A DNA stretch of 64,000 nt from Eikenella halliae (lineage in GTDB: Bacteria; Pseudomonadota; Gammaproteobacteria; Burkholderiales; Neisseriaceae), in assembly GCF_001648475.1 (NCBI RefSeq), contig NZ_LXSQ01000016.1:1-64000 (forward strand), given 5' to 3'. The notes beneath the pieces are model-generated. The model did no database searches. It was not told where the DNA came from and saw only the letters and a program-made list of their open reading frames with translations. A program made the translations under genes and the position numbers. Positions 35,029-43,835 of the stretch are shown in pieces. How positions within the stretch are numbered: position 1 is the first letter of the stretch; each line of letters starts with the position of its first letter.

Positions 35029-35562
35029 ATGACCCCGGCCGAATACTTCATCCTCGACGCCCTCTCCCTGCTGCCCACCCCGCCCGAGCACTTCCTGCAC
35101 AAAGATTGGGCCATCCTCTTCAACACCCCGCCTAAACTGCCGCCCCTGTCCCCCGCCGAACGGCGGCAGGCACTGGCCGGGCTGCAACGGCGCGGGCTGC
35201 TCGCCCTCGAAAACGGCTGCTACCGCCTCACCGCCCAAGGCGGCCGCTTATGGGAACAACTGTTCGCCGCCGACTGGCAGCGCTTCCACGACTGCTGGTT
35301 CACCATACTCGACGAACACCGCCAACTGCTCGAATTCCGCTGCGCCTCCGAACATACCTTGGCGCAATTCCTGTCCGCCCACCCCGAGCTGGCCGCCAGC
35401 CCGCCCGAACCCCTCTCCCGCTGGCCGGCCGCCTACTGGAAAACCCTGCACGCATGCTTCCTCATCCGCCAAACCGTGCCCGCCGATTTCAGCCAAACCT
35501 GCCCGCCTGCCTGGTCGCACAGCCTCGCCCAAGTGTTGAAGCAGGCAAATATAGTGAATTAA
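35029..35562 (+). CDS. Hypothetical protein, 177 residues, ending inside a CREE
   Basis: ATG 35029. Alternating hydrophobic and charged helices (SPAERRQALAGLQRRGLLAL, DWQRFHDCWFTILDEHRQLL, FLSAHPELAASPP) suggest a helical soluble protein, perhaps winged-helix-like at the start. The last three codons (Ile-Val-Asn) and the TAA stop are inside the CREE that starts at 35550. A Simonsiella-type DUS, AGGCTGCCTGAA, lies about 40 bp upstream of the start. Not recognised. Confidence 0.7.
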   Translation: MTPAEYFILDALSLLPTPPEHFLHKDWAILFNTPPKLPPLSPAERRQALAGLQRRGLLALENGCYRLTAQGGRLWEQLFAADWQRFHDCWFTILDEHRQLLEFRCASEHTLAQFLSAHPELAASPPEPLSRWPAAYWKTLHACFLIRQTVPADFSQTCPPAWSHSLAQVLKQANIVN

Positions 35563-35653
35563 CAAAAACCAGTACAGCGTTGGCTCGCCTTGCCGTACTA
35601 TCTGTACTGTCTGCGGCTCACCTCCTTGTCCTGATTTTTGTTAATCCACTCTA
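35550..35653. repeat. Correia-type element (CREE) 7, overlapping the end of a gene
   Basis: 104 bp, left end TATAGTGAATTAAC, right end GTTAATCCACTCTA (imperfect). Its TAA at 35560-35562 is the stop codon of the gene at 35029. Confidence 0.9.
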
Positions 35654-35763
35654 GCTTGGCATAACGGCAAAGCCCGCAGCCGCCAAAAAGGCTACCTGAA
35701 AAACCCAGCTGCGCAGAAACTTGCCGTGCTGCATTTTCAGGTAGCCTCAATCCATCCGACCCA

Positions 35764-35964
35764 TCAGTCATACAAATGCAGATTCACTATGCGCAACAGC
35801 TCCGCTTCCACAGCAGATAAATGGCGCGGCGGGCTGATGCCGTCTTCTTGCGTGATTTTTAGCCGCTTTTGTATTTTATTGTAGTGGATTTTAATCTTTT
35901 CGCTGCCAAATACCTTTTTGAATTGATAAAGATAAATCAAGTCGTGTTTGGTGGGTGCACCCTC
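35764..35964 (-). pseudogene. Possible gene remnant, about 66 codons
   Basis: Minus-strand frame 35964 to 35764 reads EGAPTKHDLIYLYQFKKVFG ... RHLSAVEAELLRIVNLHLYD, then TGA. An in-frame TAA sits just upstream and there is no ATG, so it looks like the 3' end of a lost gene. The codons give plausible, non-repetitive protein. The family is unknown. The gap 35654-36028 is otherwise DUS. Confidence 0.4.
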
Positions 35965-35975
35965 TTACCATTGGC

Positions 35976-36007
35976 AAAAGGCTACCTGAAAGTTTCAGGT
36001 AGCCTCT
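35976..36007. terminator. DUS-pair terminator after uspA
   Basis: AGGCTACCTGAAA and TTTCAGGTAGCCT separated by one base, past the 3' end of the minus-strand uspA gene. Confidence 0.8.
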
Positions 36008-36028
36008 AATCCTGCCTCAATCCCGGCC

Positions 36029-36493
36029 TTATGCTTCGCGGCGGATAATCAACAGCGGCAGGCGGGTTTCGCGCATCACGGTTTCGGCGAAGCTGCCCAT
36101 CAGGAGGTGCATCAGGCCGGTGCGGCCGTGGGTGCCCAGCACCAGCAGGTCAGCCTTCTGCTCGGTGGCATATTCCACCAGGCTTTTGGCCATATCGCGT
36201 GCGTTTTTGCTGATGACGAGCAGGTGGCTGCCGATTTTGGCATTTTCGCCCAAGTCGGCGCGCGCCTGTTTGATAGCAGTCTCCAAAATCGCGTTGCCTT
36301 GTTCGGTGGCGGCGGCTTCGTAGTTTTCATACTGCAAAAACTCGGGGGCAACGGTGGCCACGTATTCGGCGGGGTTGGCCACGTGCACCAATGTGAGCGC
36401 CGCGCCGGTGGCTTTAGCCAGGCCGCAGGCCTGTTTGAGCGCGTGTTGGGAAGTGCGGCTGCCGTCTACTGCAATCACGATATGTTGATACAT
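36029..36493 (-). CDS. Universal stress protein UspA family
   Basis: 154 residues, start ATG 36493 behind AGGAGAAAG. The ATP-binding pattern GTHGRTGLMHLLMGSFAETV is complete, and IVIAVDGSRTSQHALKQAC is the usual N-terminus. Soluble; helps survive stress. Transcribed alone, divergent from tcdA. Confidence 0.95.
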   Translation of the reverse strand: MYQHIVIAVDGSRTSQHALKQACGLAKATGAALTLVHVANPAEYVATVAPEFLQYENYEAAATEQGNAILETAIKQARADLGENAKIGSHLLVISKNARDMAKSLVEYATEQKADLLVLGTHGRTGLMHLLMGSFAETVMRETRLPLLIIRREA

Positions 36494-36635
36494 AAGCTTT
36501 CTCCTAGTGAACGATTTTCCAATGCTTCCGCGCAGAGGCTACAGCCGCCTGACGGGTCTCTTCCTGATACGTTTACAGTATAATACTGATGCACTGAATG
36601 TGCCATTTTTTCTACCTGTTTTTTGACTTATCCCG

Positions 36636-37412
36636 ATGATTATTTCCGCCCCAAACGAGCGCCGCTTCGGCGGCATTTCCCGACTCTACGGCCAAGCCGC
36701 CCTGCAACGCTTTGCCCAAGCCCATGTTTGCGTGGTGGGCGTGGGCGGCGTGGGCTCTTGGGCGGTAGAGGCGCTGGCGCGCAGCGGCATCGGCCGGCTC
36801 ACGCTGATTGATTTGGACAACGTGGCCGAATCCAACACCAACCGCCAGCTCCACGCGCTCACCGACAATTTCGGCCTGCCCAAAGTAACCGCGCTGCACC
36901 GGCGCATCCTGCAAATCAACCCCGCCTGCGCCGTGCACGAAATCGAAGATTTTGTAGACGCGGAAAACGTGGGCACGCTTTTTGCCGAGCCGTTTGATTT
37001 TGTGATCGACGCCATCGACCAAGTACGTGTGAAAGCCGCCATGGCCGCGCATTTTGTGGCGCAGAAGCAAGCCTTTGTGGTGTCCGGCGGCGCAGGCGGC
37101 CAGCGCGACCCCGCCCTCATCCGCCGCGCCGACCTCGCCCGCACCACCCACGACCCGCTGCTTTCCAACCTGCGCTACACCCTGCGCCGCCGATACGGCT
37201 TTCCGCGCAATCCCAAAGAGCGCATGAAAGTGAGCTGCATCTATTCCGAAGAAAACGTCACCCCGCCGCAAACCGGCGCCGCCTGCGAAACCGACGCCGC
37301 ACCGCAGGGATTGTCTTGCGCAGGCTACGGCGCGAGCATGCTGGTTACCGCCGCCTTCGGCCTGTTTTGCGCACAGGCAGCGATAGAACACTTGGCCACA
37401 CAAGTTAAATAA
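36636..37412 (+). CDS. tcdA: TcdA (CsdL), tRNA ct6A37 synthase
   Basis: 258 residues. E1-like/ThiF nucleotide-binding motif VVGVGGVGSWAVEALARSGI, followed by DNVAESNTNRQ and FVIDAIDQVRVKAA. TcdA cyclises the t6A base at position 37 of tRNAs in an ATP-dependent step. The family is about 260 residues, which fits. The C-terminal FGLFCAQAAIEHL is also typical. Confidence 0.93.
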   Translation: MIISAPNERRFGGISRLYGQAALQRFAQAHVCVVGVGGVGSWAVEALARSGIGRLTLIDLDNVAESNTNRQLHALTDNFGLPKVTALHRRILQINPACAVHEIEDFVDAENVGTLFAEPFDFVIDAIDQVRVKAAMAAHFVAQKQAFVVSGGAGGQRDPALIRRADLARTTHDPLLSNLRYTLRRRYGFPRNPKERMKVSCIYSEENVTPPQTGAACETDAAPQGLSCAGYGASMLVTAAFGLFCAQAAIEHLATQVK

Positions 37413-37431
37413 CCAACCCAAAAGGAAAACC

Positions 37432-37902
37432 ATGTTCCCCATCGAACTCAAAGCCCTGCGCCGCAATCTCGGCCTCACCCAAGCCGAAGCCGGCCAGGCT
37501 CTTGCCACCAATGTCGATTTTCCCCACGGCGCTTCCGCCGAAGAATGGGCGCAATGGGAAAACGGCACTGCCCCCATCCCTCTGCACGTGGTTCGCGCCG
37601 TGGAAACCCGCCTCAACCAGAAATACCAAGCCATCGACCAATATGCCGAGCAACTCGAAGCCCAAATGCAGGGCGGCGATGCGGTGGTGGTGCTGTGGTA
37701 TCCCGAGCCGAAGGCCTGCCCCGACCTGGCCTCTTGGCGCATCAGCCAAAGCGTGGCCGGAGAAGTGGCCGCTATGGGCGGCCGGGTAATCGCCTTCGAT
37801 GCTGAGGCCTACCGCAACTGGCGGCAGGGGCAGGCTCAAACTGCCGACACCCCCGACAACCGCCAACGCTGGGCGCAGGAGCAATTTGAGCAAACTCGGT
37901 GA
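37432..37902 (+). CDS. YdiL-like (DUF1870) helix-turn-helix protein
   Basis: 156 residues, ATG 37432 behind AAAGGAAAAC, 19 bp after tcdA. The N-terminus ELKALRRNLGLTQAEAGQAL is an HTH start. The region AEEWAQWENGTAPIPLHVV and SWRISQSVAGEVAAM fit the YdiL family, which is related to the Aca2 repressors of anti-CRISPR operons. Likely a DNA-binding regulator; the target is unknown. Confidence 0.7.
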   Translation: MFPIELKALRRNLGLTQAEAGQALATNVDFPHGASAEEWAQWENGTAPIPLHVVRAVETRLNQKYQAIDQYAEQLEAQMQGGDAVVVLWYPEPKACPDLASWRISQSVAGEVAAMGGRVIAFDAEAYRNWRQGQAQTADTPDNRQRWAQEQFEQTR

Positions 37903-38056
37903 GCCGGGCTGACATCCGAAAGGCTACCTGAAAAATTCATGGCCAACCGAACTTCCGCCGCGGCCGCGCTTCCGCACTGCCTCGAATCAAAAGCCCGGCC
38001 GGCTTGCCACGGCTCTGCAGGATTCTGCAGGGCCGATTTTTCAGGTAGCCTTTTCC

Positions 38057-38704
38057 TTATTTCAACAACGCCCGGATATCCTCTGGCTGATACACTCGAA
38101 CCCGCTCCGCTGGCGGGTTCAGCGCGGTGCGGCACATAGCTTCGGCCAGCTCGGCCACGTGTAGCGGGCGCTGGCTTTTAAACAGGCCGGCAGCCGTGAT
38201 GAAGTTGGCGCAATGCACAAAAAGGCGTTCGGATACGCGCGTGCTACCTGGGCGGATCAGCAGCGGCGGGCGGAAGATGATGAGGTGCGGAAAACCGAGT
38301 TCGGTCAAGGCGGCTTCAAGCGTACCCTTCATGCGCGGATAGAAAAACCGGGAGTGCGCATCCGCGCCGAAGGCGGACACCAACACTAGGGTTTGCGCAC
38401 CGTTTTGCTTGGCGGCGCGGGCGAAGGCGAGGTTGGCTTCATAATCGACTTGCCATTGCGCCTCTTTGCCGCCTGCATCTTGCAAAGTCGTGCCCAAACA
38501 GGCAAATACGGTGTCGCCGCGCACGCTCTCCGCCCAAGTTTGCGACCGGGCAAAATCGATGATGTGGCTGTGCAGTTTTTCGTGGGCAAACGCGGGAGCG
38601 CGGCGGCCGAAGCTGTGGATTTGCGCCACCTGCGGCGTATCCGCCAGAAGCGGCAGCAGCGCTTGGCCGGTGGCGCCCGTAGCGCCGATGATGAGTGCTT
38701 GCAT
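38057..38704 (-). CDS. NAD(P)H-binding SDR-type oxidoreductase
   Basis: 215 residues. Start placed at ATG 38704 (MQALIIGATGATGQALLPLL), where the Rossmann glycine motif begins; a longer frame reads through CREE 8. Further marks: TVFACLGTTLQDAGGK and RMKGTLEAALTELGF. This atypical short-chain group is close to HTATIP2/YbjT-like proteins. Substrate unknown. Confidence 0.85.
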   Translation of the reverse strand: MQALIIGATGATGQALLPLLADTPQVAQIHSFGRRAPAFAHEKLHSHIIDFARSQTWAESVRGDTVFACLGTTLQDAGGKEAQWQVDYEANLAFARAAKQNGAQTLVLVSAFGADAHSRFFYPRMKGTLEAALTELGFPHLIIFRPPLLIRPGSTRVSERLFVHCANFITAAGLFKSQRPLHVAELAEAMCRTALNPPAERVRVYQPEDIRALLK

Positions 38705-38735
38705 AAGGTTTCCTCGTGATGGTGCGGATGGGTAA

Positions 38736-38839
38736 TATAGTGAATTAGCAAAAACCAGTACCGCGTTGGCTCGCCTTGCCATAACGTGTGTACTGTCTTC
38801 GGCTCGCCGCCTTGTCCTGATTTTTGTTAATCCACTATA
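38736..38839. repeat. Correia-type element (CREE) 8
   Basis: 104 bp; left end TATAGTGAATTAGC, right end GTTAATCCACTATA. It is 31 bp upstream of the oxidoreductase start codon, so its ends could act in that gene's promoter region. Confidence 0.88.
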
Positions 38840-39089
38840 AAGGCGCGTTGCCTGCCTCCGATATTGGTATGGCAGCTTAAAAATGCCATGCTACGGCGTT
38901 TGGCCAGCCTCGCCGCGCTTGCGTACTGCCCGCGGCTTATCGCCCGGTATCAAAAGTTCAATCGGTTTGCTATTAAGGCTACCTGAAAACCGCTGGCAAA
39001 GGGTTTTCAGGTAGCCTTAATGAATGAGTTCGGCAGTCCAAGATTTTCAGGTAGCCTTTATCACGCAAGCAAAGGCTGGCCGCAGGCCG

Positions 39090-40427
39090 CTAAATCCAGC
39101 CCAGCGTATTGGCAAACACCAGCAAAATCGCCACCGGCGCGAGAAAGCGCAGGGCGTTGAGCCACAGCACAATCAGAGCCTGCGGCACGCTGCTGCCTTC
39201 GCGCATGTGCGCCAACACATCGCTCTTCTGCCGTATCCAGCCCACAAACACCGCCACCAAAAGCGAGCTAATCGGCATAATCAGCGCGGTAATCATGTAA
39301 TCCCACAAGTCAAACAACGTTTTGCCAAACAGTTTCCATTCGGCGAGCACGCCGAACGAGAGCGCGGAGGGGATGCCGACAATAAAAATCGCCGTGCCGA
39401 TCAGCCAGGTGGTTTTGCTGCGTTTGCGCTCGTCTTCGCGGATGGCGGCGGCAATCACGGTTTCCAGCATGGAGAAGGCGGAAGTGAGCGTGGCGAACAC
39501 CACCAGCAGCATAAACACGGCAAACAGGATTTGCCCCAGCGGTAGCTTCATAAACACGGCGGGCAGCACCACGAAAATCAGCCCCGGCCCCTGCCCCGGC
39601 TCAAAGTTGAAAGCGAACACGGCGGGGAAAATCACCAAGCCGGCCAACAGAGACACCAGCAAATTCATCCACATAATACTGTTGCCGGAGCGGAATAAAT
39701 CCTGTTTTTTGTCCAAATAGGCAGCATAAGTAATCATGGTGGACACGCCCAGGCTCAGCGCAAAAAAGGCCTGCCCCAGTGCGGTGAGCATGGTTTGCGG
39801 CGTAAAGTGCGACCAATCGGGCTTGAGCAGGAAGGAGATGCCCGCCATCGCGCCGTCTAGCGTGAGCGAGCGCACCGCCAGCAATATCAGCAACACAAAC
39901 AGCGCGGGCATCATGTATTTGTTGGCCCGTTCGATGCCCGCCGCGATGCCGCTTTTCACCACCCACACCGTCATCAGCATAAACAGCCCCTGATAGGCGA
40001 TTGAGCCAGCCGGGCTGGAAATCGTGCTGCCGAACAGCGCGCCGAAATCCGCATTTTGGTGGATGCTGCCGTCAAACGCGTGCACCACATAATTCAATAC
40101 CCAACCGCCCACCACGCTGTAAAACGACAGCAAAATAAAGCAGGCAAACACGCCCATGCGCCCGATCCACGGCCACAGGCTGTTCGGCGCGAGCGTTTTA
40201 AACGCATCCACCGCGTTTTTGCCACTCTTGCGGCCGATATAAAACTCGGCCAGCTGCACCGGCAGCGCCACCAAGATGGTGAACACCAAAAACATCAGCA
40301 CAAATACCGCGCCGCCATTGGTACCGGCGGTGTAGGGAAATTTCCAAATCGCGCCCAAGCCGATGGCAGAGCCGGCGGCGGAGAGGATAAAACCGATTTT
40401 AGACGACCAGGAAGCAGGGGTTTTCAT
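39090..40427 (-). CDS. Neurotransmitter:sodium symporter (SNF/NSS) family transporter
   Basis: 445 residues; start placed at ATG 40427 (MKTPASWSSKIGFILSAAGS). The first helix has the sodium/substrate site GSAIGLGAIWKFPYTAGTNGG, the family hallmark. About 11 membrane segments are visible. It probably imports an amino acid with sodium; the substrate cannot be told. Divergent from tonB. Confidence 0.93.
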   Translation of the reverse strand: MKTPASWSSKIGFILSAAGSAIGLGAIWKFPYTAGTNGGAVFVLMFLVFTILVALPVQLAEFYIGRKSGKNAVDAFKTLAPNSLWPWIGRMGVFACFILLSFYSVVGGWVLNYVVHAFDGSIHQNADFGALFGSTISSPAGSIAYQGLFMLMTVWVVKSGIAAGIERANKYMMPALFVLLILLAVRSLTLDGAMAGISFLLKPDWSHFTPQTMLTALGQAFFALSLGVSTMITYAAYLDKKQDLFRSGNSIMWMNLLVSLLAGLVIFPAVFAFNFEPGQGPGLIFVVLPAVFMKLPLGQILFAVFMLLVVFATLTSAFSMLETVIAAAIREDERKRSKTTWLIGTAIFIVGIPSALSFGVLAEWKLFGKTLFDLWDYMITALIMPISSLLVAVFVGWIRQKSDVLAHMREGSSVPQALIVLWLNALRFLAPVAILLVFANTLGWI

Positions 40428-40566
40428 ACGGCTGCAATCATCCGAACAAAAGAAAGGCGCGATTTTAACAAAAACAAACATCCAAGCCGCCGCCACAATC
40501 CCGCCGTCGCCGCATTATGCAGTTTTCCTGCCCGAATCGGCAACTGCACAGGCAGGCCAGATATTT

Positions 40567-40616
40567 GATTGCTATATTTTTAGCATTTAATATTGTTTTA
40601 AAATATAAATAGCAAT
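40567..40616. promoter_or_regulatory. Imperfect AT-rich palindrome
   Basis: ATTGCTATATTTTTA at the left and TAAAATATAAATAGCAAT at the right are inverted copies around about 17 bases. It lies in the divergent gap between the NSS gene and tonB. It may be an operator or a hairpin. A DUS pair near 40704-40740 follows. The regulator is unknown; I do not see a clear Fur box. Confidence 0.4.
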
Positions 40617-40813
40617 TCTGTTGTTTTAATCTCACATTATCAATCAAGAGAAAAACAGTTATACCAATATCACCACTCCTGCCCAAACCAATCCGGCAGC
40701 ATGAAAGGCTACCTGAAAATGCCAACCGGCTTTCAGGTAGCCCCCAAATCTATATAAGCCAACCATGCCTTACCAGAAAACATCAGCCGTTCGCACAGCC
40801 GAACAAAAACTCC

Positions 40814-40842
40814 TTGCAAACAAAAATAGTTCGCACTAATAT
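40814..40842 (+). promoter_or_regulatory. Candidate tonB promoter
   Basis: TTGCAA (40814-40819), 17 bp, TAATAT (40837-40842). The predicted start site would be close to 40849, only about 5 bases before the tonB ATG, with no ribosome site in between. Confidence 0.35.
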
Positions 40843-40853
40843 GCCGCCCTATC

Positions 40854-41822
40854 ATGCAAAACGAAAACCGTCTTTTATCCCCGGCCGCGCTCTTATTCGT
40901 GATTGCCGTCCACGCCCTGCTGTTTTGGCTGCTGACCTCGATTAAGCCGCCGGAACTGCCGACCGAACCGCCCGGACTGAGCTTTGTCGATCTTGGCGAG
41001 ATAGGCGGCGGCGGGGGCGGCGGCGGTACGGGTGGCGACACCATATCTGAAGACGAGCCGCCCGCCGGGCCGCCGGAGCAAACCCCGCCCGAAGCGCCCA
41101 AACCAGAACAGCCGAAACCGGAGCGGCCCAAGCCGCAGCCGGTTAAACCCGTGCCTGAGCAGCGCGCGCAAATCAAACCGGTGGAACGGCAAGACAAACC
41201 TGCCGACATCGTTCAGCCCAAACCGGTTGAGCCGAAACCCGAACCCAAACCGCAGCCTCAAGCACAACCCCGCCCCGAACCCAAGCCGCAGGCGCAGACC
41301 GAGCGGCCGATCGCCCCTACCAACCCGAATGCAGGCCATAGCGGCAACGCAGGTGGTGGTGGCGGCAAAGGTACGCCCTCCGCCGGAGAAGGCGGAGGCC
41401 GCGGCGGCGGCCGTGGCACCGGTCATGGCCAAGGTGAAGGCGATGGAGAAGGCCCCGGCAAAGGCGGTGGCCGTGGTGGCGGCGAAGGCGGTGGTGTCGG
41501 CAACGGCCAAGGCCCTGGCGGTGGCGGCGGTGGTGGAGGCGACAGCGCGCCCACCCACCTCGGCGGCTACCTGAATAACCCGAAACCGCCCTATCCGCCA
41601 CAATTGGAAGAAGAAGGCATCAGCGGCACGGTAAAACTGCGCGTGATGGTGGAAGCCAACGGCAAGCCTTCCAGTGTGGAAATCGTTTCCGCCTCCCATC
41701 CGCTGTTCGGCGCATCCGCTGCCAACACCGTGCGCCAGAGCTATACCTTCGTTCCGGCCAAACGCAACGGCCAGCCCGTTCGCCAAAGCTATACTTTTAC
41801 CCTGCGTTTTAAAGCTCCTTAA
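40854..41822 (+). CDS. tonB: TonB energy-transducing protein
   Basis: 322 residues from ATG 40854. One N-terminal membrane helix (LLFVIAVHALLFWLL), a long Pro/Lys/Glu-rich spacer (about residues 70-160), a Gly-rich linker (about 165-230), then the C-terminal TonB domain (PPYPPQLEEEGISGTVKLRV ... QSYTFVPAKRNGQPV). It transmits energy from ExbBD to outer-membrane receptors. exbB and exbD follow directly, and the order tonB-exbB-exbD is that of Neisseria. The long glycine linker is unusual. Confidence 0.95.
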   Translation: MQNENRLLSPAALLFVIAVHALLFWLLTSIKPPELPTEPPGLSFVDLGEIGGGGGGGGTGGDTISEDEPPAGPPEQTPPEAPKPEQPKPERPKPQPVKPVPEQRAQIKPVERQDKPADIVQPKPVEPKPEPKPQPQAQPRPEPKPQAQTERPIAPTNPNAGHSGNAGGGGGKGTPSAGEGGGRGGGRGTGHGQGEGDGEGPGKGGGRGGGEGGGVGNGQGPGGGGGGGGDSAPTHLGGYLNNPKPPYPPQLEEEGISGTVKLRVMVEANGKPSSVEIVSASHPLFGASAANTVRQSYTFVPAKRNGQPVRQSYTFTLRFKAP

Positions 41823-41874
41823 AAGCCCAACTAAACCGATTAGCCAATCTCATTACCTTAATATTAGGAATATT

Positions 41875-42531
41875 ATGAACTTAGGACACGTTTTCGCCCA
41901 AGGCGACATTGTATTGATTACCGTATTTCTGCTGCTGGTGCTGATGAGCATCCTCACCTGGTGGATCATCATCATGCGCAGCATCCGCCTGCACCAAGTG
42001 CGCCACGCCAACCGGGGAACGATTGAAGCCGTCGCCACCGTGGCCTCGCTTGATGAAGTGCTGCGCCTGGCCAAAGCCCACCCCTCCCCTCTGGCCGACC
42101 TTACCCAATCCGCCGTTCAGGCCGCGCGCCAATATCGCGCCAACCCCGCCAGCCAGCTCACCAGCATTCCCTTGGGCGACTATCTGGTGCAACACATCCG
42201 CCATAAAATGGACATTGCCAAACGCGGCCTCAACGGCGGGCTTACCATTCTCGCCTCCGTGGGCGCCACCGCCCCGTTTATCGGCCTGTTCGGTACAGTG
42301 TGGGGCATTTACCACGCGCTGGAAAACATCAGCCAGCAAGGCCAGGTAAACATCGCCACCGTGGCCGGCCCCATCGGCGAAGCGCTGGTGGCCACCGCCG
42401 TCGGCCTGTTTGCCGCCATCCCCGCCGTGCTGGCCTACAACTTCATCGTGTTCGGCAACAAACAGGTGGTGCAGGATATGGATGCCTACGCCTACGATTT
42501 GCACGTTAAGATTATGAACGACAAGGAGTAA
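41875..42531 (+). CDS. exbB: ExbB, TonB-linked proton channel subunit
   Basis: 218 residues. Start at ATG 41875 behind TAGGAA, where the family N-terminus (FAQGDIVLITVFLLLVLMSI) begins; a frame from 41674 overlaps tonB and is rejected. Seen: three membrane segments and the conserved core ATAPFIGLFGTVWGIYHALE and GPIGEALVATAVGLFAAIPA. Works with ExbD (next) and TonB. Confidence 0.95.
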   Translation: MNLGHVFAQGDIVLITVFLLLVLMSILTWWIIIMRSIRLHQVRHANRGTIEAVATVASLDEVLRLAKAHPSPLADLTQSAVQAARQYRANPASQLTSIPLGDYLVQHIRHKMDIAKRGLNGGLTILASVGATAPFIGLFGTVWGIYHALENISQQGQVNIATVAGPIGEALVATAVGLFAAIPAVLAYNFIVFGNKQVVQDMDAYAYDLHVKIMNDKE

Positions 42532-42535
42532 GAGC

Positions 42536-42982
42536 ATGGCCTTCGGTTCGATGAACGGCGGCGACGATTCGCCCATGGCCGACATCAACGTTACCCCGCT
42601 GGTAGACGTGATGCTCGTGCTGCTGATTGTATTCATGATCACCATGCCGGTGATGACCCACTCCATCCCGCTGGAACTGCCCACCGCCTCGGCCAAGCAA
42701 GTGGCGGAAAACGCCGCCCAGCCCAAAGACCCGCTGCGCCTTTCCATTGCCGCCAACGGCAGCTACCACTTGGCCGAAGGCGAGAAAATCAGCCTGCAGG
42801 ACTTGGAAAGCCGGTTGCAAGAGCTGGCCAAAACCAATCCCGACCAAGTGATTGCCATCGCCGCCGATAAAAACGCCCAGTTCGACCACGTGGAAAAAGC
42901 CCTCAGCGCCGTGCGCGACGCCGGCCTGAGCAAAGTCGGCTTCGTTACCGAAGAAAAAGACCGCGCCCAGCCGCAGCAGTAA
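42536..42982 (+). CDS. exbD: ExbD, TonB-linked proton channel subunit
   Basis: 148 residues, 4 bp after exbB behind AAGGAG. The single N-terminal membrane helix DINVTPLVDVMLVLLIVFMI contains the proton-carrying Asp. The periplasmic part follows. This is the last gene of the tonB-exbB-exbD operon; the 43001 hairpin ends it. Confidence 0.96.
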   Translation: MAFGSMNGGDDSPMADINVTPLVDVMLVLLIVFMITMPVMTHSIPLELPTASAKQVAENAAQPKDPLRLSIAANGSYHLAEGEKISLQDLESRLQELAKTNPDQVIAIAADKNAQFDHVEKALSAVRDAGLSKVGFVTEEKDRAQPQQ

Positions 42983-43000
42983 ACCGCAGCCTAGGCCAAT

Positions 43001-43065
43001 AAAAAGGCTACCTGAAAACCTAATAGCGCAGAAATTTTGCTGCGCTGCGTTTTCAGGTAGCCTTT
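43001..43065. terminator. DUS-pair terminator after exbD with an inner hairpin
   Basis: AAAAAGGCTACCTGAAAAC faces TTTTCAGGTAGCCTTTT, and GCGCAGAAATTTTGCTGCGC forms a second stem inside. Ends the tonB operon. Confidence 0.8.
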
Positions 43066-43170
43066 TATAGTGGATTAACAAAAATTAGGACAAGGCGGCG
43101 AGCTTCAAACAGTACGGATAGCACGACAAGGCGAGGCAACGCTGTACTGGTTTGAATTTAATTTACTATA
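43066..43170. repeat. Correia-type element (CREE) 9
   Basis: 105 bp, left end TATAGTGGATTAAC, right end diverged (GAATTTAATTTACTATA). The two ends belong to different terminal variants. It abuts the IS fragment at 43172. Confidence 0.85.
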
Positions 43171-43171
43171 A

Positions 43172-43458
43172 AAGCTTGATGCTTTAGATGTTAGTGGATT
43201 TAGCCACTTTCACATCAATCAAAGTACCCGTCTTGTGAAAAAGTAAACCACATTAACGGGATTGAGAGCTTTTGGAATCAGGCGAAACGACATCTGTGTA
43301 AGTTTAACAGTATTATCAAAGAGCATTTCGAGCTATATTTGAAAGAGTGCGAATGGCGTTTTAAAAACAGCAAAATGAAATCTCAGATTTCCATTTCAAA
43401 ACAATTGGTAAAACAAAATTTATCCAAGTTGTCTAGAATAGCCACAAAATTTCAATAG
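43172..43458 (+). pseudogene. IS1016-like (IS1595 family) transposase remnant, C-terminal part
   Basis: Two frames read on. The first gives DALDVSGFSHFHINQST then a stop near 43243. The second, from about 43242, gives VNHINGIESFWNQAKRHL, then FELYLKECEWRF and a stop TAG at 43456-43458. These are the signatures of the IS1016 transposase C-terminus. The N-terminal half is missing; the CREE sits where it should be, and there is a frameshift near 43240. AT-rich. Confidence 0.8.
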
Positions 43459-43466
43459 GAGATAAT

Positions 43467-43835
43467 ATGAAGAAGTTAGAAAAGCATACAATTTTAGAAG
43501 ATGTTGAGTTTCTCGGTGATATCTTTAGAAGATATATTTTTTATAGTAATGCTAATATCAAAGATTACAATATAATCAATTGCTTTATAAGTTTTTTAGA
43601 AGAACTGATAGAAGACAACAGTATAAAGCTATGTGATACTAGATTTGTTCCACCAAAAATTCTATCTGGAACACCAAGTGAGCAATCCAACGAATTAAAA
43701 GAAGTATGGCCGACAATGGATACTATGCTAGCAGTCTTCCCAGAAGACCCATATTATTATTTAGAATGGGTATGGTGGAATGCCACTTGCCCAATACATC
43801 TGGCAGAGTTGCCTAATATAGAAGTGTATTCTTAA
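43467..43835 (+). CDS. AT-rich orphan protein, 122 residues
   Basis: ATG 43467 behind TAGGAGAT, a strong site that overlaps the end of the transposase remnant. The sequence (HTILEDVEFLGDIFRRYIFY, then CFISFLEELIEDNSIKLC) is acidic and soluble. Codon use is markedly AT-rich compared with neighbouring genes. Next to an IS remnant, so probably imported. Small acidic proteins of this size are sometimes immunity proteins, but no toxin is near. Not recognised. Confidence 0.7.
   Translation: MKKLEKHTILEDVEFLGDIFRRYIFYSNANIKDYNIINCFISFLEELIEDNSIKLCDTRFVPPKILSGTPSEQSNELKEVWPTMDTMLAVFPEDPYYYLEWVWWNATCPIHLAELPNIEVYS

Noticed and set aside
40465..40725. 86-codon minus-strand ORF before the NSS gene
   Set aside because: It runs over the AT-rich palindrome and a DUS and has no family features.
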